A stretch of DNA of 64,000 bases from Anthostomella pinea (Eukaryota; Ascomycota; Sordariomycetes; Xylariales; Xylariaceae). Below the pieces are notes generated by a model. It searched no databases, was not told the origin of the DNA, and worked only from the letters and a program-made list of their open reading frames with translations. Both the position numbers and the translations under genes were made by a program. The DNA lies in assembly GCA_963556695.1 (NCBI GenBank), contig CAUWAG010000020.1, positions 3,906,001-3,970,000 on the forward strand. Direction: 5' to 3'. This document shows, in pieces, positions 56,712-64,000 of the stretch; position 1 is the stretch's first letter, and every line of letters begins with the position of its first letter.

Positions 56712-59700
56712 TCACAGCATATCCCCTGGCGACGTGGTGGGTTTTGTCTGCATCTGCGTTTGTGTCTGCGTCAGGAATGATGACGGCACCTTAGGCACCT
56801 GCGGCGAGGGCACGCCGGCGCGGAACAGCTCGCGCTGCCTCTCAGCGTCGCGCGACCGACCGCCCGTCAGCCGACGCATGTGCGTGCGTGTCGACTGCGC
56901 GATCGGCCTGATCATGTTCTCGAGGAAGAACGAGCTCTCGCCGGCGGTGCCCGACGCCGTCGCCATGTGTCCACCACCCCTGTCGACGCTCCCGGGACCC
57001 CGCCGCCCAACGTGCACGCCATCGTCGTCGCCGTCCGAGAAGACGTCCTCGGTCAGCTCGTCGTCTGACGTGAACTCGGCGAGGTTCGTCTGATACGACC
57101 CCGGGGCCGAGGGCAACGTGATGGAGCGCGAGTGCAGGGCTGGCCGCGTCGCGATTTCTGGGTTGAATGCGGCTGGGTTCATCGTGTTTGTGTTGGTTTC
57201 CCTCGGCACCGGGAGGCGGTCTACGAAGCCGTTGTGGAACGAGGTATTGGTCGACGCCTGGTGTAAAATGGGTAGCACGTCATCGTAGAGCCGTGCGCCG
57301 GACTCATAGCCTTCGGCAGTGAACTCTGTCACGGTCCTCGATGACCGGGCCTCGCTCGGCGAGGTCTGCGACATGTCGTCAAAGAAGTCGTCCAGGCTGT
57401 CGAGCTTCATGACCAAATCGCCCATGTGGCCCTCGCCGCGGGCTTCATCCGACATCATGGTTTCTGTTCGCTCGGGCATCTCAAAATAGCCGTAGCGGTA
57501 GTCATGATCGGCATGGAACTCAACTTCAGGGGTTGGGGTTGGGTCTGTGGGTATGCCATCCTCCGCATCTGCCTGGCACATGTAGAATGCTGCATGGATG
57601 TTGGCGCGGGTGGCGTCAGTCTTCTTCGCCGGAACTGGGATCGCCCATCCAGACTCCTCGGGGATACCGAACAGGCTCTGGGTCCGCTCATATTCTTTCC
57701 GGATCGCTTTCGACGAGGAGCGGGTCATGCTCATTCGGAGATGGTGCTTGTCCATCGACGATCCTGACACTGCAACAACATTGTCAAGCACAACCAGTGC
57801 TTCCATACAGAACTCGGTTTGGAGCAGTCGGAGGAGTGGAGATAGCAGATCAGAGCCATGGCCGGCAATCTCGGGTTTCCGCATCTCAGTCTCGGGGATG
57901 ATGACACAGAGTAACCGCATCGTCATTATCTTGACCGACGACAAGCTGTTCGTAAGGAATCCCATCAGCATGGTGATCATCTTGAAGTCCAGCTGTGGGA
58001 GATAGAATTCGCGCAGAGCTGCGAAGAGCTCAACCATCAGCGCCCTGCTCGACTGATATCGCGAGTCTATAAAATCACTCAAGGATTCGCAGATCGCCGA
58101 GAGCCCCTGGGCCTCTGCCACCTCAAGCAGAATTCCAGCTGTTTGCAAAGTTCCATCGTCGGTGAAGCCCTGCTCCATTGCCTGCAACAACTGCGGGAAA
58201 TTCGCGAGAATTGCAAAGAAGAGCCTGTCATCGCTGCCAATGAGGGCATCGCTCGGTAATTGGACAAGTTTCTCTATCGAATTAAGCGTCGGCTGAAGGC
58301 AGATTGACGATCTCAGACCCTTGTATAGTAAAGGCTGGATGCCTTCAAAGACACCATCCCATCGGGGAGGCTGACCATCCAAAAGGGCCTGTCGAATGTT
58401 CGGCGAGTGGAAGTCAAGCTTGTCAAGGAATATATCAAGCATCTCGATTGCCTCAAGGAATTCGAGTTCGTTGATCGATTCCAAGCATGCACACGTTGTC
58501 CAAAACAGTTGTGGATAGGACAGAAGCTTCTCCGGCTCCAGCTTCGCAACCAGGGTTTTCAGTGTCGTCAAAATCTCCATGGAGAACGTCTGAATCTCGG
58601 TGTCCTCATCCGCGATTGTATTTGACAAGCGTGCAAGCATGTCGCCCAGCATCAGTTGGTCTACTGAAGTTAGGATGCAACGGAAGATCTGAAAAGAGCG
58701 GCACGCCAAATGCCGAACTGGACATGAGGTCGCCCAAGTTAGTGAGAGGCGGCTCCACTGCTCCTTGATCCCCGGAAAGGTGACCTCGAAAGTCTTCACC
58801 ACCTCTGCAGTAAGGTACTCCATGCTGTGCGGGACCTTGCTGTCACGGTCATCGACTTTGCCGTTGCTGTCTTCGTAGCTCCAGACGACAGAGCGGTCAT
58901 GGCAACGGATTGCCTCAATCACATCCTCGATGGAGCTCTTGGTCTCTACCGGTGTCGCATCGTCCATTTTCGAGATGACGAGTTCGTGGATTAGATGGAC
59001 AAGCATCTCGCGAGCCTGCTCTTGCACCAGAGGCGTATAGTGGTCCCACAACACCGTCACAACTTGCAACAGGACTGGCAAGTTCTCCCCTGACAGTTGC
59101 ACGGGTGCGACCATCAAGTCGACCAACAATATCAGGGACAATTGTCCGAGAGAAAAGCCTGCCTGCTTGGTACCGACAGGCAGTGCTTCTGATAAATCGG
59201 CACAGTAGGGAAGCTGGTTGATATCCGGAGGTGGTGGTACGATCTCCCTCTTCTCATTCGGAACCATAGCTTTCGGGCTGATTTGCATCAAGAGAAACTC
59301 GACAACCTTGATACCCGGTGTGCTAGGGGTGCTCGACAAGAACACCACGATTTGCTTGGCATACTCGACGAAGTTTTGCTCTCTCCGCTCCAAACACAAC
59401 GATATGATAAAGTCCAGTACAAGTCGGACATTCCCAGGATGGGGCCCAGTTGCGAGAGCTTGCCATAGGGCTTGAACCTCATTGTGCAACGCGGCGCTCG
59501 ACTTGATGGTGATTTCGAGCAGATTGGCGAGAAGCACATAGGACTGTGCTATAGGACCACCGTTCGGATCAACTTTCAACTCAATAGTCTGGATCCACGG
59601 CAAGATGACGGCCACGGCATTCCTTTGCGAAAATGGTTCTAGGCTCTTGAAGTAAAGGGTGAATTCAGAGAAGATATGAAAGGCAACCTCGGGGTGTTGC

Positions 59701-62700
59701 TTGGCGAGCCGCTTGGAGATCTCGAACTGAGCCAGCTTGTAGACAGCCTTGGTCTTGTCCGAGATGCTGATGTCAAAATCTTGAATCTTGGAGTTGCGGG
59801 CGGTCTGCTGCCTCTCTTCCAACGCCCTGAGAACGCGTGCTGACTTGGATCGGATGTCGCTTTGATCGTTTCCGAGGGTGAACAAGCACAACGCCAGCAA
59901 TTTCCAAAACTGCGAAGGATAATCAATGCGTTCGAGGAGAACTTCTGTGATCACCGCGAAATAGCTTTCTAGAACCTTGGGCGCCTCCGCTAGATAGCAC
60001 CGCGCTATGCAATGCTCCAACAGATATGGATACCCCTGATTGTAGATGATCAAGTTCTTCAACGCTCGCCGGCCGATAACGTTGATACGGTCACTCCCAG
60101 AGTTAAATATTGTTTCTATCCAGGCGAGCATGCGCCGTACGTCGAACTGCAAGACAACTCCGCTCTCCGTGGTCACACTGACTGGTCCGGCGCAAAGGGC
60201 TGCCATGGCGCTGAGTGCGGCAGTCCCCAGGTTTCTCTTTTCTATTTCCATGGCGGCTGTGGCCGTCCCTCGCTCGCCAAGAGACTGTTGATCAATTAGA
60301 GATTGCCTCATGGTGTCTTCTCTCTGGCGAATCTGCTGCTGATTGGGTGAGAACCCACACCAGTCTTCCATCAGGGCAAATGAGGACTTCCGCGACTCGA
60401 ATGTCATCCAGCGCGATGGATCTTTGGTGCGATTTATACCCTCAAAGAGCTCTTCCATTAGGCCACAGTAATGTCTTCGCAGTTTCTGGAACTCCCAGTC
60501 CATTTGCACTTCACCGTCCATCAAGAAGAGCTTCAAGTCTTTGGTATAGACGCAGAGATTGTTAAGGATCCAATCGTCTTGGCAAGCCTCGGGGTCTTTA
60601 AGGAAATGGGAGGTCAGTTTGTATACATGAGTGAGCTCGGTCCATAAGAGATCCATCTTCCGATTGCGACGCGGCCCGCTGTTAGAACGTTGGTGTAGCC
60701 TGTGTCGAGCCTCGTCATTGCACCGGGATACCTGCCCTTGCAGTTCCTCCAGCAATGTCCGGTAGATGTTGATGTTGACCGAGCCCATAGACAACACGAC
60801 GGCCTCGCGAACGGATGCCGAAGATACCGACAGCAACGGGATGAGGTACTTGAAGAGGATCCTTGCCGAGACGATCTTATCGGTAGACTTGGATCCCTTT
60901 CGCAGATGTTGACTGCCTGGCAACACCCCATTCATTGCGCTTCCTGGATCGGCTAGGGTCGTGCAGGCGAAAGTCAGATACAGCTTCCATTGCTCGACGA
61001 GAACTTCTGGTTGTGTCGTTGGCGTCCTCCCAGTAAACCGGGCGCTGTTGGGATCAGACCCGTAGTACAGGCCCCTACTGGGCTCCGACAACTGAAGGAT
61101 GGCCTTGTACATCTGCAATATTCTATTGCAGATCAGATCACGGCCAATGGTGACGGTAAATGGACACCGATCGTATGCGATCCGTATCAGATTAGGAAAT
61201 ATTTTGAACCAAAGAGTTGTATCATACGAGACGTCACTCGTGCAGAGGTCGATCAGGGCTCCCTTGTTGTTGCTGTTCTGCATTCCCCTCTGCAGTCGGC
61301 TTCGTTCCGCCACCGACAGGTGTTCATCCTTGAAACTCATGACTTGGACCGAGTCGTTCTCCAATATGTCAATGAGGCGGAAGTTATCCTTTTCTTGGGT
61401 GCGATCCTTGCCCAATGCCGTGTCGAACTCAACAATTAGTCGGAGAACAGTGATTGCGTAGTACCTCACTCTTCGCGATTGTGAACACAGAAAGAACAGG
61501 CCGCGGGCTTCGACATGCTCAACCTCAGCCCATATACTGGACAAATCAAGCTTCATGCCCCGTTTGTCATTCCCGCTGATTTCAGTCGGGTCAGTTGCAG
61601 CGTCCTTCGTTTTCTGCCTGATCTCGTCCCGCCATATTTGTAATAGCTCTACATAGAGCCGCAGCGTGTTTTCAATGTGGCCGGGCCCGAGCATGCCACC
61701 GTCAGACATGGTGGAATAGCGGTCGTCAAAGTTGAAGATGAATCGTGCAAAGCCCATCGTCACTTGATGTGCATGAGACTGTTTGGCAATAGACTTGAGC
61801 GACTGAGCCGACGACTGAGCAATATTCCACTGGACATGCGCCGTTCCTGTACAGAGTAGATTGATGAGCGAGTTGAAGGGAATGTCGGCGGACAAACAGC
61901 GAGGCAATGCCTGCACTGCAACATGCAAAAGTTCGTAGAACGCTTGCTTCTGGTCAGCGGGACTTTGGTGGTCGTCGCGTCTTGAGAAATTGAAAGTTTC
62001 GGCAATAGGCGTCTTCGGGCCGGGGCTGCTGAACTTTTCATCGAGAGCGGCTTGGCCTCCGAACGTGTTGTCACAGATGATCGTTATTTTACCCAGGATT
62101 TCCGAAAATTTCTTGTAATAGTCTCGGGCGCCATCGCCCAATGCGCCGAGCTGAACCGGCCGTGACAGAGACTCGTCAGGATGGGGCATCAAAGGAGTTC
62201 CCAAGGAAGGGCTTTGGGTTGAAGTTGACGCTGGTGAATTAGGGGGCACGCGGTCGGAGTTAGAGGGTATTGAATACTGTTGTGGGAAGGGGGGCCGGCC
62301 GAGCTCCCCCTTTTCGAGGTCAGCCATTATGACGAGGAAAGCGCGTATCCCAATGACCATCCTGTCAGGTTCAAGCTGCTCGACTTTCAGCTCCTTATTA
62401 GAATTAAATAGCTCAGCATTGATCAACGGGAAAATGACATTCTTGCAACAAAATTCAGGGTACCGATACCCAATGATCCTGATGATCTGGATCAGAGGGC
62501 CGCTCGAAGCGGTGTCTGCGGCAGAAAACGTGCGCTTGGTAGTTGGCAAGACGAGTTGCATGACCTCGTCCAGTTTTCTCGTTACTGCAATCGATGAATC
62601 GTTGGTTCGATACAGATACGTCCAGAGCAGTCTAGAAATGGCCTGCAGGCAAAGTGGTCTCACCGTCCGGTCCTTCAACCGAGGCTGGAGCGTCCGCACC

Positions 62701-64000
62701 AACTGAAGCCATTGATTGCTCGAATTCTCCGGGGGAGATACACATAGCATCGTCGAGGTCAACGGAAATGCTGCTGACCAATGTCGCGGCTTGACAAACA
62801 TAGAGGCTAGGCGCGGGCTGATGTTGCTGAGTACTTCAGCCCACCTGGGATATGTGAAGTGATTGTTGGTGGCCTTGGCAGCGATTGGAATAATGAGGGT
62901 ATCAAGAATTTGACAAAACGCCGACTTCACCTTCTGGCCGTGAGACCGCGCAAAGAGCCGACCCAGCGACACGAGAAAATCGCAAGCCTGGTGCCAATTC
63001 TCATCTGTATCGATCTTGATGCGCAGGTACTTCATACCTCCCAAGACTAGCTCGACTTGTCCCTCTGGGTCTCTGTTTGGTGTCGTCGGACTCCTGGCAC
63101 CCAGATCCTGCAGAGATCGCTCGAGATCAACAATGAAGCGGTCGGAGACACTGGCAAAGTTTATCTCGCTCATGGCACCCAGCAGCTGCGAGAATAGGTT
63201 CCAGTTGGCCAACTTGAGAGGCGACACGTACAGCTGTTCGACGTCTGCAATCTTCAGTTGACCAAATATGATGCCCTCAAGCTTATCCTCCATCTCGGGA
63301 GTGATACAACTCAGATTGCTCTGTGAAATGACCTCCAGGAGTACCCGGCACAGGATGTAGATGGATACAATAGACCGGCGCTCTGCTTGAGCTACGTATT
63401 CCTGCTTGGCGGCAAGGGATGTTGGCCCGTTGGTCGTGCTGGCTTCTGACGACCCGTTACCCGTCATCATTTGTAAGGGTTCGGTATTCCGCCTCACAAG
63501 AGCTGCACTGGGGAAGTTGGTCCTTAACTGTTGCAGCTGACTCCGTGCCTCGTTCGCTGCTTCGCTTTTGTATTTCCTCCAGAGCATTATAGAGTCTATC
63601 AACGACTTGGGTTTGGGGCTTGCAATGTGTCCGAGGGCGACGATAAATTGATCAAAGGCTGGGTCGGCACCGGGACCGCATATCTGCTCGATCGGCGGCT
63701 CGGGGTCGAAAGGCACGGTGATACACTCATTGAGCTTTTCCTCAGCATGCGCAATAAACTTGGCACGAATTAACAACTGTTGAGCCGGATTGATAGTCAG
63801 GGAGGGAAGAAACAAACAGAAGTAAACAACACATGCAATGCATATTCTCCGACAGTCTTCTGCTCATCCTTGTGATGTCTCGACGAGTGCGACTGCTGAT
63901 GTGCATGATCGCGCCGGGCCCTGCTGTGCGTGCGCACCACCCTCCTCTGGGTCAAGGTGTTGGCGCCGCTTTCCGAGACTGACAATGTCCTCTCCAGCGG
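56712..64000 (-). CDS. TAO3: Tao3/Pag1/Mor2 (Furry) cell-morphogenesis scaffold, 5' end outside window
   Basis: Minus-strand exons 63818-64000 (partial, open to the window edge) and 56712-63758 give at least 2409 residues. The 59-nt intron (63759-63817) joins EYALHVLFTS to FIAHAEEKLNECI. The 19 residues read upstream of FIAHAEE in the long frame are intron. Family landmarks include EQICGPGADPAFDQFIVALGH and KPKSLIDSIMLW in the N-terminal domain, then thousands of residues of HEAT/ARM-like helices. The end is a disordered, Ser/Thr-rich tail finishing TTSPGDML. Furry-family scaffolds act with NDR kinase (Cbk1/Orb6) and Mob2 in the RAM/MOR network controlling polarity, septation and hyphal shape. 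The basic, His/Arg/Ser-rich start (RRVVRTHSRARRDHAHQQ) is a probable NDR phosphorylation region, by inference. Confidence 0.94.

Noticed and set aside
1..64000. tRNA, rRNA and CRISPR arrays
   Set aside because: No convincing tRNA B-box with cloverleaf pairing, no 5S or other rRNA sequence, and no array of spaced direct repeats was seen by reading; a covariance search was not possible here.

Overview
The window looks like chromosomal DNA of a filamentous ascomycete (Pezizomycotina, most likely Sordariomycetes). Genes carry short GT-AG introns (about 54-80 nt, a few longer) with CTRAC-type branch sites. Coding DNA is GC-rich and balanced, and one side holds very AT-rich blocks with the TpA-rich look of repeat-induced point mutation (RIP). 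The genus cannot be named from sequence alone.

Left part (1 to about 11.5 kb, and 14.6-18.3 kb): a transposon graveyard. It holds two copies of one pogo/Fot1-type DNA transposon. Copy A is RIP-mutated and cut by the window edge. Copy B is complete with 48-bp perfect terminal inverted repeats, a TA target duplication and a 551-codon frame broken only by two UAG codons. Five solo LTRs have recognisable target-site duplications, two of them nested in copy A. A roughly 98-bp repeat occurs three times, each time exactly where AT-rich DNA meets balanced DNA. There is also a 257-bp structured repeat whose second copy lies 40 kb away in a host promoter. A single host gene, for a membrane protein with an SH3 domain (11.6-13.5 kb), sits between the two repeat blocks.

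Right part (18.6-64 kb): ordinary gene-dense euchromatin with about fifteen genes. Membrane traffic: VPS15 (PI3-kinase regulatory kinase), a VAMP7-type longin R-SNARE, SEC1 and a Sna3/Sna4-type Pmp3 protein with a PPxY motif. RNA metabolism: PRP22 (DEAH spliceosomal helicase), DIB1 (U5 tri-snRNP), SUV3 (mitochondrial RNA helicase), URB1/NPA1 (60S assembly), a G-patch protein and an eIF4E-binding 4E-T-like protein. Morphogenesis: the giant TAO3/PAG1/Mor2 (Furry) scaffold, whose 5' end lies beyond position 64000. The rest are a membrane-anchored short-chain dehydrogenase, a small secreted protein and two uncharacterised proteins, one with three 42-residue tandem repeats. Several pairs are divergent and probably share promoters (PRP22/SNA, SUV3/VAMP7, SDR/G-patch, URB1/DIB1).

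Exon boundaries were set by hand from splice signals, reading-frame continuity and family similarity recalled from knowledge. No alignment or database search was run. The most notable items are the two shared UAG codons in the transposase, the boundary-marking repeat, the structured 257-bp dispersed repeat and the correctly spliced N-terminus that reveals an eIF4E-binding motif.
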